A stretch of 64,000 nt of DNA, from assembly GCF_027271155.1 (NCBI RefSeq), contig NZ_CP114542.1, positions 62,001-126,000 of the forward strand, given 5' to 3'. Origin of the DNA: Brevundimonas subvibrioides. Its GTDB lineage: Bacteria; Pseudomonadota; Alphaproteobacteria; Caulobacterales; Caulobacteraceae. The position numbers were made by a program, and so were the translations under genes. Shown in pieces: positions 51,590-63,849 of the stretch (its first letter is position 1; each line of letters starts with the position of its first letter). The notes below the pieces were generated by a model. It was not told the origin of the DNA. It saw only the letters and a list, made by a program, of their open reading frames with translations, and made no database searches.

Positions 51590-52174
51590 ATGCCCGGCAT
51601 GAAGGTCGGGCTGTTCGGCGGGTCGTTCAACCCGGCGCATGACGGCCACGCCCACGTCGCCGAAACCGCCATGCGGCGGCTGGATCTGGATCGGGTCGTC
51701 TGGCTGGTCTCGCCCCAGAACCCGCTGAAGGACGCCCGCCAGACCGCGCCGCTGGCCGAGCGCCTGGCCTCGGCCCAGGCGTTCGCCAACGGGCCACGCA
51801 TGACCGTCTCCGATTTCGAGAGCCGCGCCGGCACCTTCTGGACCATCGACACCTTGCGGGCGCTGAAGGCCCGGCATCCCGGCGTGCGGTTCGTCTGGCT
51901 GATGGGCTCCGACAATCTGGAAAGCTTTCACCGCTGGCGCGGATGGACCGACATCATGCGGATGATGCCCGTCGCGGTCGTCGCCCGACCGGGCTCCCTG
52001 CTGGAAAGTCGTTCGGCCCCCGCTGCCCGTCGCTTCGCCGGCCACCGCGTGGCTTCGGACGAGGCCCGCATGCTGCCCCTGATGGCCGCTCCGGCCTGGA
52101 CCTATCTGACGGCGCCCCTGAACCCCAGTTCGTCGACGGCGCTGCGAAACAGGGGCGGACAGACGCCCGGTTAG
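51590..52174 (+). CDS. nadD: nicotinate-nucleotide adenylyltransferase NadD
   Basis: A 194-residue NAD-synthesis enzyme joining nicotinate mononucleotide and ATP. GLFGGSFNPAHDGHAHVAE is the nucleotidyltransferase HxGH-type signature, with WLVSPQNPLK and a C-terminal SSTALRNRG (ISSTxLR motif). Start is uncertain: ATG 51590 or 51599 are closest to the conserved region, while TTG 51569 would extend it. It lies in the obg-nadD-rsfS-rlmH order common in Caulobacterales. Confidence 0.93.
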   Translation: MPGMKVGLFGGSFNPAHDGHAHVAETAMRRLDLDRVVWLVSPQNPLKDARQTAPLAERLASAQAFANGPRMTVSDFESRAGTFWTIDTLRALKARHPGVRFVWLMGSDNLESFHRWRGWTDIMRMMPVAVVARPGSLLESRSAPAARRFAGHRVASDEARMLPLMAAPAWTYLTAPLNPSSSTALRNRGGQTPG

Positions 52175-52235
52175 CAAGGCTCCGCGCGCCGGGCGTTTGC
52201 ACGCCAAGGTCACAAGGTGACCTTTTGGCCCATCC

Positions 52236-52850
52236 ATGCTAGAGAGCCTCTTTAGTGAACCCTCCCGGAGCCTTCCGCTGACCCCCTCGCCCGCGCACGA
52301 CGCGCAAGACCATCCCGATCACGACGACGCCGTGTCCAGCACGGCCCACGAGATGGACGCCATCGAACCCATCCACGCCGAGGACGGCGACGACGGTTCG
52401 GACGAAGACCTTTCCGACGATTCCGCCGAGGATTTCCCGCTGTTCGGCGCGGACGATGACGCCGACGACGGGTCCAGCTTCGACCGCCAGGGCGTGGTGC
52501 CCACCGGCTCGAACCCGCTGGAGACCGCGCTTCTGTCCAAGCTCGACGAGGACAAGGCCCAGGACATCGTCCTGATCGACCTGAAGGGCAAATCCCCGAT
52601 GGCCGACACCATGATCGTGGCCTCGGGCCGCTCGCACCGTCACGTCGGTGCCCTGGCCGACCATCTGCTGCGCACGCTCAAGGAACAGGGCCTGGGCCGC
52701 GCCAAGGTCGAGGGTTTGCCCCACTGCGACTGGGTGCTGATCGATGCCGGCGACGTCATCGTCCATCTTTTCCGGCCCGAAGTGCGGATGTTCTACAACA
52801 TCGAGAAGATCTGGGCCGTTGACAGCGCGCACCGGACGGCGAACGCCTGA
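52236..52850 (+). CDS. rsfS: ribosome silencing factor RsfS with a long acidic N-terminus
   Basis: The C-terminal 110 residues are RsfS, which binds uL14 and blocks subunit joining. Landmarks are DIVLIDLKGKSPMADTMIVASGRSHRHV, VEGLPHCDWVLIDAGDVIVHLF and FYNIEKIW. About 90 residues rich in Asp, Glu, Ser and His precede it. Orthologues are usually 105-140 residues long. No start codon closer to the RsfS domain has a ribosome site I would prefer, though ATG at 52353 lies within the acidic part. Confidence 0.9.
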   Translation: MLESLFSEPSRSLPLTPSPAHDAQDHPDHDDAVSSTAHEMDAIEPIHAEDGDDGSDEDLSDDSAEDFPLFGADDDADDGSSFDRQGVVPTGSNPLETALLSKLDEDKAQDIVLIDLKGKSPMADTMIVASGRSHRHVGALADHLLRTLKEQGLGRAKVEGLPHCDWVLIDAGDVIVHLFRPEVRMFYNIEKIWAVDSAHRTANA

Positions 52851-52857
52851 TCCAGCC

Positions 52858-53322
52858 ATGAAGCTGGCGATCGTGGCGATCGGCAAACCGGGGCGCGGTC
52901 CCGAGGCCACGCTCGCCAGCGACTATGCCGCCCGCGCGACCGCCGCCGGGCGGGCCCTGGGGCTGGGCCCGCTCGATCTGATCGACCTCGATCCGCGAAA
53001 GCCCGGCAAGGCGCCGGAGGCCGAACTGATCCTGGCCGCCGCCGAGGGCGCACACCTGATCGCCTGCGACGAACGGGGCAGGACCTGGCCCAGCCGCGCC
53101 TTCGCCGATCACATCGCCACCCTGCGCGACCGGGGCGAGCGGCGGCTGGTCTTCGCCATCGGCGGGGCGGACGGACTGGATGCCGGCGTTCTGGCCGCCG
53201 CCGGATCGACCCTGGCCTTCGGGCCCCAGACCTGGCCCCATGCCCTGGCCCGCGCCATGCTGGCCGAACAGCTGTATCGCGCCGTGACGATCCTGGCCGG
53301 ATCACCCTATCATCGGGACTGA
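52858..53322 (+). CDS. rlmH: 23S rRNA (pseudouridine-1915-N3)-methyltransferase RlmH
   Basis: A 154-residue SPOUT methyltransferase. LIACDERGRTWPSRAFA, the knot FAIGGADGLD and the C-terminal QLYRAVTILAGSPYHR are family signatures. Eight bases separate it from rsfS. The stop overlaps the start of the next gene (TGATG). Confidence 0.97.
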   Translation: MKLAIVAIGKPGRGPEATLASDYAARATAAGRALGLGPLDLIDLDPRKPGKAPEAELILAAAEGAHLIACDERGRTWPSRAFADHIATLRDRGERRLVFAIGGADGLDAGVLAAAGSTLAFGPQTWPHALARAMLAEQLYRAVTILAGSPYHRD

Positions 53323-54389
53323 TGAATCGGCCCGTCCTCCTGTCCCTGATGATCGCCCTGTCGGCCCTGCCGGCCGCGGCATCTGTGCAGGACGACCTGG
53401 AACTGCTTCAGGCCCGCTATCGCGACGAGGTCATCCGCGCCCGCCGCCTGCGCGCAGACGCGGCCGAAGCGGCCGTCTCCCTGGCCGCACTCGACCGTCA
53501 GCTGACAACCTTGCGGCGCGATCAGACCGCCGACGACGTCCAGATGTCGGCCCAGCGCCAGCGTCTGCGAGACCTGTCCCGGCGCGAGGCCGTCCTCGTC
53601 ACGGAACTGGCCCGCACCCGCGACGCCCAGGGCCGCCTGTTCTCGGCCCTGCAGATGATGAGCCGCAAGCCGCCGCCGCCTCTGCTGGTCCCGGCCGATC
53701 GCGCGGTCGACACCGTCCGGGCCGCCATCCTGATGAAGGCCATGGCTCCGGAGCTGCAGCGGCGCGCCGCAGGCTTCGACGCGCGCCAGGCCGAGGTCCG
53801 CCGCATCCGCCGTCTCGCCGTCCTGGCCAGCGAACGGCTGCTGACCAGCGAGAGCGCCCAGGGCGATCGGCGCGCCGAGATCGAGGACCTGGTCGCCCGC
53901 CGCTCCGCCCTGCTGGCCGTGCTGAAGGCTGACGCCGACCGGGCCGAGCGCGCCTCGGCCGCGCTGGAGACCCGCATCCGCAATCTGGGTGGCCGACCGG
54001 CCGATATCGCCCCGTCCAGGGACGCGACCCCCGCCATGCGCCTGCCCGCCGGTCGCGCCCGCCTGACTCCGCCCGTCTCCGGCTCGCCCACCGTCCGTTT
54101 CGGGCGCGGCTCCAGCGGCTGGCGCTGGCCGTCCAGCGCCGGGCCGGTCGCTTCGCCCGCCGCCGCCCGCGTCGACTATGCGGGGCCTCTGAGCGGCTGG
54201 GGCCAGGTGGTGATCCTCGATCTCGGCCCCGGCTGGCGCGCCGTCATCGCCGGTCTGGACGGAGTCTTGGTCGCCCCCGGAGACCGGATCGCCGACGGCC
54301 AGGCGGTCGGCACCGGCACGGCAGGCGGAGAGGTCTATCTGGAGCTGCGCCGCGAGGATCGCCCCGTGGATCCGGCTCCCTATCTCTAA
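53322..54389 (+). CDS. EnvC-like murein hydrolase activator with degenerate M23 domain
   Basis: A 355-residue periplasmic protein. The signal peptide (LMIALSALPAAAS) is followed by a long Arg/Ala-rich coiled coil (about 22-220) and a LytM/M23-like C-terminal domain (about 265-355). That domain lacks the Zn ligands of active peptidases: the HLHFE region reads VYLELR and no HxxxD is seen before it. This is the pattern of EnvC, which activates amidases at the septum. Coupled to rlmH by TGATG. Confidence 0.85.
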   Translation: MNRPVLLSLMIALSALPAAASVQDDLELLQARYRDEVIRARRLRADAAEAAVSLAALDRQLTTLRRDQTADDVQMSAQRQRLRDLSRREAVLVTELARTRDAQGRLFSALQMMSRKPPPPLLVPADRAVDTVRAAILMKAMAPELQRRAAGFDARQAEVRRIRRLAVLASERLLTSESAQGDRRAEIEDLVARRSALLAVLKADADRAERASAALETRIRNLGGRPADIAPSRDATPAMRLPAGRARLTPPVSGSPTVRFGRGSSGWRWPSSAGPVASPAAARVDYAGPLSGWGQVVILDLGPGWRAVIAGLDGVLVAPGDRIADGQAVGTGTAGGEVYLELRREDRPVDPAPYL

Positions 54390-54525
54390 AGTGCGGAAAC
54401 AGGCGAAACCGCTTCCCATCCCCGCCCCGCACTGATTTTATCCACCGACGCGACGTCGCCACGATTTCATCGTGACATGTCGTTCCATGACCTTGCCGCC
54501 GGGCTGGCGGACTGAAAGAGACCGA

Positions 54526-55896
54526 ATGCGTAAACTGCTCATCGTCGGCGGTGCCGTCCTCGCCCTGGGGCTCAGCGGCATGACCGTGGCGTCCCAGACG
54601 CCGAGGAACGAGACGTTCCGCATGCTGCAGCTGTTCGGCGATACCCTGGCGGTGGTCGAGCAGTATTATGTGGTCCCGGTCGACAACAAGAAGCTGATCG
54701 AGGCGGCCCTGGCGGGCATGATGACCGCGCTGGATCCGCATTCCAACTATCTGTCCCCGGACGGGTATGGCGACCTGCAGGAGCGGACGACCGGCGAATA
54801 CTCCGGTGTCGGCCTGACCATCTCTGCCGAGGGCGGCGTGGTGAAGGTGATATCGCCGATGGACGACAGCCCCGCCGCGCGCGCGGGCGTCAAGGCCGGC
54901 GACGTCATCTCGGCCATCGATGGCCAGAACGCGTCGGGTCTCACGGTGTCACAGGTGTCGGACAAGCTGCGCGGCGCCATGGGTACGTCGGTGAAGGTGA
55001 CCTTCCTGCGCGACGGCGAAGAACCGCTGGAGACCACCCTGGTCCGTGAGGTCATCAAGGTCGAAAGCGTGACCGGCCGCCTGGAGGGCGATTTCGGCTA
55101 TCTGCGCATCTCGACCTTCAACGAGAACACCGGGCGCGAACTGGCCGCCGCGATCCAGAAGATCAGGGCCGAGAAGCCCGATGTGAAGGGCTTCGTCCTG
55201 GACCTGCGCAACAACGGGGGCGGTCTGCTGACTGCCGCCATCGACGTGTCCGACACCTTCCTGGAACGCGGCGAGATCGTCAGCCAGCGGGGACGCAAGC
55301 CCGACCAGATCGAACGTTATGCCGCCCGGCCCGGGGACCTGACCGGTGGCCTGCCGCTGGTGGTGCTGATCAACTATGGTTCGGCCTCGGCGTCCGAGAT
55401 CGTCGCCGGCGCGCTGAAGGATCAGGAGCGGGCGACCCTCGTCGGCCTGACCAGCTTCGGAAAGGGCTCGGTCCAGACCGTGATCCCGCTCAGGAACGGC
55501 CAGGACGGAGCGCTGTCGATCACCACGGCGCGCTATTACACCCCGTCCGGCCGTTCGATCCAGAAGATCGGCATCGAGCCGGACCTGGAAGTTGCCCGCA
55601 ACGCGGCGGAGGCCCGCATCGTCTCGCGCTCCAGCTTCATCTATTCGGAGGCCGCCTATGCGACGGCGCTGGACGCCTCGATCGGCGCGGAACGCAAGGG
55701 TGCCCATACGCCGCGCGAGGCCCCGGGCGAGGACTATGACAAGGACGCCGACTACCAGTTGCAGCGCGCGCTCGACGTGCTCCGCGCCGGTGGCGACCTG
55801 ACCCGCCTGGCCGCCGCACCCGACGGCATCGTCATCAACGACGGCACGGTGCAGACGGCCGCGGTCGATACGACGGAAGAGCCCGAGGGCGAATAG
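54526..55896 (+). CDS. ctpA: C-terminal processing peptidase CtpA
   Basis: A 456-residue periplasmic S41 protease. The N-terminal hydrophobic segment is a signal or anchor. The PDZ domain (GVGLTISAEGGVVKVISP, SPAARAGVKAGDVI) spans about 85-175. The protease core has the catalytic Ser in YGSASASEIVAGAL and Lys in SFGKGSVQT. The Asp-rich region near the end (GEDYDKDADYQ) is usual. ATG 54526 follows GAAAGAG. Confidence 0.96.
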   Translation: MRKLLIVGGAVLALGLSGMTVASQTPRNETFRMLQLFGDTLAVVEQYYVVPVDNKKLIEAALAGMMTALDPHSNYLSPDGYGDLQERTTGEYSGVGLTISAEGGVVKVISPMDDSPAARAGVKAGDVISAIDGQNASGLTVSQVSDKLRGAMGTSVKVTFLRDGEEPLETTLVREVIKVESVTGRLEGDFGYLRISTFNENTGRELAAAIQKIRAEKPDVKGFVLDLRNNGGGLLTAAIDVSDTFLERGEIVSQRGRKPDQIERYAARPGDLTGGLPLVVLINYGSASASEIVAGALKDQERATLVGLTSFGKGSVQTVIPLRNGQDGALSITTARYYTPSGRSIQKIGIEPDLEVARNAAEARIVSRSSFIYSEAAYATALDASIGAERKGAHTPREAPGEDYDKDADYQLQRALDVLRAGGDLTRLAAAPDGIVINDGTVQTAAVDTTEEPEGE

Positions 55897-56190
55897 GCCA
55901 CATCCGTCTCCTCCCCGTCGCACAGCGATGGGGAAGGGGACCGCCCGCCGCTTGGCGGGGGGTGGAGGGGCTCTTGACGCCCTCTGGACCTTGCCCGCTT
56001 CAAGAACCCCTCCGTCACGGCACGAAGCCGCGCCGTGCCACCTCCCCCTGCGCCTCCGCGCAGGGGGAGGAGACCCTCCGGAACATGCCTAACGCGCCGT
56101 TAGGCTTTCTTAACCGACAGCCGTTCATAGTTCGGGACGAAGGTCAGGTCCGGAAATCCGTCCGGGCCCTGTATCGAGCGTCCGCCCACC
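55897..56190. other. intergenic stretch with GC palindromes
   Basis: No gene is seen. It holds a palindrome CCTCCCCCTGCGC-CTCC-GCGCAGGGGGAGG (56041-56070) and a degenerate GA-rich palindromic stretch near 55907-55965, both like the dispersed palindromes elsewhere. The deacetylase promoter presumably lies near 56090-56160. Confidence 0.5.
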
Positions 56191-57390
56191 ATGTTCGCCA
56201 AACGCCAGTCCGCCCTCGCCGCCGCCGCCGGTGCCCCGCCTCCGGGCCGGGGTCTGAAGCTCGACTTCAAACCCATCGGGGCGATGCTGAAAAAACCGCC
56301 CGTCGCCGTGGGGGCCGCAGGCCTGCTGCTGCTGGGCACCGTCGCCCTGTTCCTGACCGTGCTGGGCGATCCTCGTGCCGGGACGCCGTCGGCGCGCGTT
56401 TCCCTGCACCGCCCCGCCCCTGTCGCTCCGCCCGCGCCGTCGGGTCTGGAGGCATTCAGCATGGGTGGATTCGGGGCCTGGCAGGGTCTGTCGGGGGTGC
56501 CCGTCGATCCCGCCACCGGCGCGGCCGGCGGCGACGCCCTGATCACCCTGCCCGACGGGGCCTCCGTCGCAGGCGGTTCGGCCATCGCGGCCCCGCTCCA
56601 GCCGGCCCAGCCCCTGGTCGCGGCCCCCATCGCCGGCCTCAGCCAGCCGGGTCCGCTCGGGCCTCTGCCCGTCATCGCGCCCGATGGCCGCGTCCCGGCC
56701 CAGGCCTATGCCCGCCCCTTCCGCCCGAACGGCAAGCCGACGGTGGCCCTGATCGTCGGCGGCCTCGGCCTCAACGCGGTGACCACCCGCGCCGCGATCG
56801 AGCGCCTGCCCGCCGACGTCACACTTTCGTTCGTGCCCTATGCCGAGGGCCTTCAGGGCTGGATCAACCTGGCCCGCGCGCAGGGGCATGAGGTGATGAT
56901 CGAGATTCCGATGGAGCCGACCGGTTATCCCAACACCGACCCCGGCCCCTATACCCTGCTGAACAATGCCACCCCCGACGACGTCCAGGCCAAAATGAAC
57001 TGGCTGCTGGGCCGCGCGACCGGCTATTTCGGGGTCACCAACTATCTCGGCGACCGATTCGTGACCTCCGACACGGGCATGAGCGCCTTCCTCGGCATCC
57101 TGCGCCAGCGCGGCATCGCCTTCCTCGACGACGGCTCGGCCCGTCGCCGGCCGGGGGCCTGGGCCCGCGCCAGCGCCGACAGCATCATCGACGAGACCCA
57201 GACCCCCGCCGCCATCATCGCGGCCCTCAACATGCTGGAGGCCACCGCCAAGACCCGCGGCGCGGCGATGGGGACCGGCTTCGCCTATCCGGTGACGGTC
57301 GAGGCCGCCGCCCGCTGGACCGCCGGTCTGGAAGCCCGCGGCCTGCAACTGGCCCCGGCGTCGGCGATGACGCATCGGCCGGGGCGCTGA
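56191..57390 (+). CDS. divergent polysaccharide deacetylase family protein
   Basis: A 399-residue protein. An N-terminal anchor helix (about 37-57) is followed by a Pro/Ala-rich linker and a C-terminal domain of the YibQ/divergent polysaccharide deacetylase family (about 180-390): PTVALIVGGLGLNAVTT, LSFVPYAEGLQ, MIEIPMEPTGYP, and FLDDGSA. Its genes commonly follow envC and ctpA, as here, which points to a role in the envelope or in division. The catalytic metal ligands are not clear. Confidence 0.88.
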   Translation: MFAKRQSALAAAAGAPPPGRGLKLDFKPIGAMLKKPPVAVGAAGLLLLGTVALFLTVLGDPRAGTPSARVSLHRPAPVAPPAPSGLEAFSMGGFGAWQGLSGVPVDPATGAAGGDALITLPDGASVAGGSAIAAPLQPAQPLVAAPIAGLSQPGPLGPLPVIAPDGRVPAQAYARPFRPNGKPTVALIVGGLGLNAVTTRAAIERLPADVTLSFVPYAEGLQGWINLARAQGHEVMIEIPMEPTGYPNTDPGPYTLLNNATPDDVQAKMNWLLGRATGYFGVTNYLGDRFVTSDTGMSAFLGILRQRGIAFLDDGSARRRPGAWARASADSIIDETQTPAAIIAALNMLEATAKTRGAAMGTGFAYPVTVEAAARWTAGLEARGLQLAPASAMTHRPGR

Positions 57391-57410
57391 CGCGCGGTCA
57401 GCCGACGGTA

Positions 57411-57559
57411 GGCAGTAGGCAGTAGGCAGTGGGCAGTGGGCAGTGGGCAGTGGGCAGTGGGGGTTGTCCCGGGCCCTGGTGGAAGTCACCACCCTGGTGT
57501 GAGGGCTGACGGACCATTTTCCCTTGCTTCCTACTGCCCACTGCCTACTGCCTACTGCC
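57411..57559. repeat. heptamer hairpin array 2 (GGCAGTR)
   Basis: The left arm holds two GGCAGTA and five GGCAGTG tandem heptamers (57411-57459). The right arm (57532-57559) is the inverted complement with four units. The arms can pair over about 27 bp with a 70-90 base loop. The right arm ends three bases before the rppH ATG. Confidence 0.92.
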
Positions 57560-57562
57560 TCC

Positions 57563-58048
57563 ATGGCTGATCCTTTCCCCAAACACCGCCCCAACGTCGG
57601 CGTCGTCCTGTTCAATGCCACCGGCCAGGTCTGGTACGGGCATCGCGCCGGTCAGCTGACGGACCATGCCTGGCAGTTCCCGCAAGGCGGGGTGGACAGG
57701 GGCGAGGACCTGGAGGTCGCCGCCCGGCGCGAGCTGGAAGAGGAAACCGGCGTCACCTCGGTCGCGCTGATCGCCCGCACCGAAGGCTGGATCGTCTACG
57801 ACTTCCCCGAAGCCCTGAAACTGGCGCACAGGCTCAAGGGCCGGAAGCCCTGGGACGGCCAGAAACAGGTCTGGTTCGCCTTCCGCTTCACCGGCGACGA
57901 GGCCGAGATCGACCTGAACCGCCACGACGAAATCGAGTTCGACGCCTGGCGCTGGGGCGACCTGTCGGAGGCCTGCGACCTGATCGTGCCGTTCAAGCGC
58001 GCGGCCTATAAGCAGGTCGTGGCGGCGTTCAGCCGGTTTGTCGACTGA
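57563..58048 (+). CDS. rppH: RNA pyrophosphohydrolase RppH
   Basis: A 161-residue Nudix enzyme that removes pyrophosphate from the 5' end of mRNA to start decay. The Nudix box GGVDRGEDLEVAARRELEEETGV starts near residue 42. Other family parts are RPNVGVVLFN, WQFPQGG and the C-terminal VPFKRAAYKQVV. The ATG at 57563 is preceded by the heptamer repeat in place of a recognisable ribosome site. Confidence 0.95.
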   Translation: MADPFPKHRPNVGVVLFNATGQVWYGHRAGQLTDHAWQFPQGGVDRGEDLEVAARRELEEETGVTSVALIARTEGWIVYDFPEALKLAHRLKGRKPWDGQKQVWFAFRFTGDEAEIDLNRHDEIEFDAWRWGDLSEACDLIVPFKRAAYKQVVAAFSRFVD

Positions 58049-58150
58049 ACCCCACGTCTCCTCCCCGGCCCGAAGGGATGGGGAGGTGGCGCGTAGCGAA
58101 GCGAAGAGACGGAGGGGTTCCTGAACCCGCACCGTCGGCGCGCATCGTCC

Positions 58151-58375
58151 TCAGGGGCAGACCGTCCGCACGACCCGCTTCGTCGAGGGCGGGTATTCTG
58201 CCAGCAGCCGCGCGGGCCGAATGGGCCGCTTCACCAGCTCGCCCCCGCAGTTCGGGCAGACCCCGTCCACGCAGTCGGCGCAGAAGGTGCATTCGAAGGT
58301 GCAGATGCGCGCGTCCGGGCTGTCATAGGGCAGGTCCCGGTCGCAGCATTCGCAGTTGGGTCTAAGCTCCAGCAT
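58151..58375 (-). CDS. DUF1272 Cys-rich protein
   Basis: A 74-residue protein with eight Cys in pairs (NCECCDRD, ICTFECTFCADC, CPNCGGEL), a small zinc-ribbon-like fold. MLELRPNCE and FECTFC are conserved in DUF1272. Function unknown. Two bases of family length are missing or added nowhere, so it looks intact. Confidence 0.9.
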   Translation of the reverse strand: MLELRPNCECCDRDLPYDSPDARICTFECTFCADCVDGVCPNCGGELVKRPIRPARLLAEYPPSTKRVVRTVCP

Positions 58376-58387
58376 GGGAGCCCGATA

Positions 58388-58633
58388 TCAGGCCTGGCGG
58401 CGTAGTGCCAGCCGGACCAGCCCCGCCACCGCCACCAGCGCCCAGGCCCCCTCCATCAGTGCTGCCGACAGGTTGAAGTCCACCGAAAGCGACCACAGGA
58501 TCAGCAGCGCCCCGATCAGGTTCAGGCACAGCGCGGGCCATTGTTTGGGATCGAGTCGACCCGCCGTCGCCCCGGCATAGGCCACGAGGATCAGCAGGAC
58601 GCCGAAGATGCCGAGAAGGTCAGGTAGGGACAT
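58388..58633 (-). CDS. small membrane protein, CBU_0592-like
   Basis: An 81-residue protein with three hydrophobic helices. LLGIFGVLLILVAYAG, the short loop RLDPKQWPALCLNLIGALLILWSL and the final helix match the CBU_0592 domain family. It is upstream of DUF1272 on the same strand, 12 bases apart, so they are likely cotranscribed. Function is unknown. Confidence 0.8.
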   Translation of the reverse strand: MSLPDLLGIFGVLLILVAYAGATAGRLDPKQWPALCLNLIGALLILWSLSVDFNLSAALMEGAWALVAVAGLVRLALRRQA

Positions 58634-58707
58634 GGTGATCCTTAGCTCGAGGCAACGCTTGTGGTCACAGGTGCGGGCTTCACCGATGACTGGCGTCGAC
58701 GGCGCAC

Positions 58708-58906
58708 CTTGTCATCGCGGCCGAAGCGAAGCGGAGAGCCGGGACGAGGCAGGACTCCAGAAACAAACTCCCGGGCAGCTCGCAGAGCTGAACCGGGAGC
58801 CGGGCGGGTTCGACCCTGCTCCCGGACGGGCTTCGCCTTCCGGGAGAGATCATCCTGGGGGCGTCACCGTCCCCGATAGCCGCGGCGCGGCTTCGGGGAT
58901 GACAAG
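58708..58906. repeat. 199-bp intergenic element with 9-bp terminal inverted repeats
   Basis: CTTGTCATC (58708-58716) and GATGACAAG (58898-58906) are exact inverted ends around GC-rich internal palindromes, including AACTCCCGGGCAG and GCGGCGCGGC parts. There is no coding frame. It lies between the atpC stop and the CBU_0592-like gene and looks like a member of a dispersed repeat family. Confidence 0.6.
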
Positions 58907-58909
58907 CCC

Positions 58910-59178
58910 TTAAGCTGCGGCTGTTTCCGTGGCTTCCTCGGCCAGGATGGACAGGCCGGCGGGGGTGACGTCGGCGAAGCCGCCGCGCACCGTGAAGGTC
59001 CGCCGCGACGATCCGTCGAACACCGTGACCGGGCCTTCGCGCAGGGCGGTCATGAAGGGCGCGTGGTCGGCCAGGACGCCGAAGTCACCCTCGACGCCCG
59101 GCGCATCGACCTGATCGACGAGGCCGGAAAAGACCTCGCGTTCAGGCGACACCAGCGAGAAGCTGAGCTTGCCCGCCA

Positions 59179-59179
<1 letters not shown>
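58910..59179 (-). CDS. atpC: ATP synthase F1 epsilon subunit, short form
   Basis: An 89-residue epsilon subunit. SFSLVSPEREVFSG and GDFGVLADHAPFMTAL belong to the N-terminal beta-sandwich. The C-terminal two-helix domain that inhibits the enzyme in E. coli (139 residues) is absent. The ATG overlaps the atpD stop by one base. Confidence 0.95.
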
Positions 59180-60762
<1,583 letters not shown>

Positions 60763-60776
60763 TCAGGATCGGAGGA

Positions 60777-61655
60777 TCAGAGCGCTTCCGCGCCGGCGAT
60801 GATCTCGATCAGTTCGGTGGTGATCTGGGCCTGGCGCTTGCGGTTGTAGGTCAGGCGCAGGGAGGTGATGAGTTCGCCCGCGTTGCGGGTGGCGTTGTCC
60901 ATGGCGCCCATCTGGGCCCCGAAGAAGCTGGCCTGGTTCTCGTACAGCGCGGCCAGGACCTGGGTCGTCAGGTTGCGCGGCAGCAGGACGTCGAGGATCT
61001 CCTCCTCCGACGGCTCATAGTCATAGACCGCGCCGTTCAGGTCGACCGGGGGCGCGTCGCCATCGACCACGGCGGGGATCAGCTGCTTGGGCGTCGGCAC
61101 CTGGGAGATCACCGACTGGAAGCGGCTGTAGAACAGGGTCACGACGTCGGCGTTTCCGGCCTCGAACTCCTCGGCGATCAGACGGGCGATCGGCTCGGCG
61201 GTCGTCATACCGATGACCTTGTGGTCGCTCAGCTCGAACGTCTTGATGATCCGGCCGCCGTACAGACGGGTCAGGCCGTCGCGGACCTTGCGGCCCACGG
61301 CGACGATCCGGACGTCCTTGCCGGCCGCGATCAGGGTGTTGATCCGCTCCTTGGCGGCGCGGATGACATTGGTGTTGAACCCGCCGGCCAGACCCTTGTC
61401 GCCCGTGGCGACGACGACCAGGTGCTTCTGGTCCTTGCCCGTGCCGGACAGCAGTTTGGGCGCGCCGTCGCCCGACACGCCGGCCGCCAGATTGGCGATG
61501 ACGGCGGCCATCTTGCGGGCATAGGGACGCGCGCTTTCGGCCTGCCCCTGGGCACGCTTCAGCTTGGCCGCGGCGACCATGTTCAGCGCCTTCGTGATCT
61601 TCTGCGTGGACTTCACGCTTTCGATCCGGTTGCGCATTTCCTTGAGGCTGGCCAT
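60777..61655 (-). CDS. atpG: ATP synthase F1 gamma subunit
   Basis: A 292-residue rotor subunit. N-terminal [24 protein letters not shown] and C-terminal [15 protein letters not shown]...[16 protein letters not shown] are the coiled-coil ends that turn within the alpha3beta3 ring. Length is normal. Confidence 0.97.
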   Translation of the reverse strand: MASLKEMRNRIESVKSTQKITKALNMVAAAKLKRAQGQAESARPYARKMAAVIANLAAGVSGDGAPKLLSGTGKDQKHLVVVATGDKGLAGGFNTNVIRAAKERINTLIAAGKDVRIVAVGRKVRDGLTRLYGGRIIKTFELSDHKVIGMTTAEPIARLIAEEFEAGNADVVTLFYSRFQSVISQVPTPKQLIPAVVDGDAPPVDLNGAVYDYEPSEEEILDVLLPRNLTTQVLAALYENQASFFGAQMGAMDNATRNAGELITSLRLTYNRKRQAQITTELIEIIAGAEAL

Positions 61656-61689
61656 CGGGCGCTACTCTTTCAGCTTTCCGGGGTCAGAC

Positions 61690-63294
<1,605 letters not shown>

Positions 63295-63849
63295 TTATGC
63301 CCGCTTCAGGGCGAACTTCATCTGGTCGAGCTTGGTCTTCAGCGAGGCGTCGAACAGTTTCGAGCCGACCTTGACCTTCAGTCCGCCGAGGATCGAGGGA
63401 TCGACGCGGGCGGTCATCTCCGGATCCTTGCCGAGCGCGGTCGTCAGGGCGGTCTTGATGGTCTTCAGCTGGGCGGGCGTCAGGGCCTGGGCCGAGACGA
63501 CCTCGGCCGCCACGACGCCGGTGTGGCGCGCATACAGGGCCTCGAAGCCGGTGATGACGCCGCCCAGGTCGCGGGCGCGGCCGTTCTGGGCCAGCAGACC
63601 CAGGAAATTCCTCGTGGTCGTCTCGAATTTCGCGGCTGTGGCGATGGCGGTCAGGCCCTTGCCCTGATCCTCGGCCGACAGGATCGGCGACGTGGCCATG
63701 CGACGCAGGTCGGCGCTCTCGATCCAGGCCGCCTTCAGCGACTTCAGATCGGCGCGGACGGCGTCCAGCCTGCCCGTTTCCAGGGCGAGATCGAACAGCG
63801 CCTGGGCATAGCGCGCGCCGACTTCCGTCGTTCTGAAATCGTCAGCCAA
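63295..63849 (-). CDS. atpH: ATP synthase F1 delta subunit
   Basis: A 184-residue stator subunit. [14 protein letters not shown] near the start and [20 protein letters not shown] near the end are typical. The start is TTG 63849, preceded by AGG. No ATG fits the conserved N-terminus. It is the first gene of atpHAGDC; F0 genes are elsewhere, as in other alphaproteobacteria. Confidence 0.94.
   Translation of the reverse strand: MADDFRTTEVGARYAQALFDLALETGRLDAVRADLKSLKAAWIESADLRRMATSPILSAEDQGKGLTAIATAAKFETTTRNFLGLLAQNGRARDLGGVITGFEALYARHTGVVAAEVVSAQALTPAQLKTIKTALTTALGKDPEMTARVDPSILGGLKVKVGSKLFDASLKTKLDQMKFALKRA

Noticed and set aside
56085..56105. EcfG promoter before the deacetylase gene
   Set aside because: GGAAC and CGTT are both present but only 13 bases apart, too close for this sigma factor.
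56100..56118. CtrA site (TTAA-N7-TTAA)
   Set aside because: TTAG and TTAA are separated by six bases and the first half is imperfect.
57411..57559. CRISPR or VNTR in a coding region
   Set aside because: Units are 7 bp with no spacers, and the arms are inverted relative to each other. No gene spans the array.
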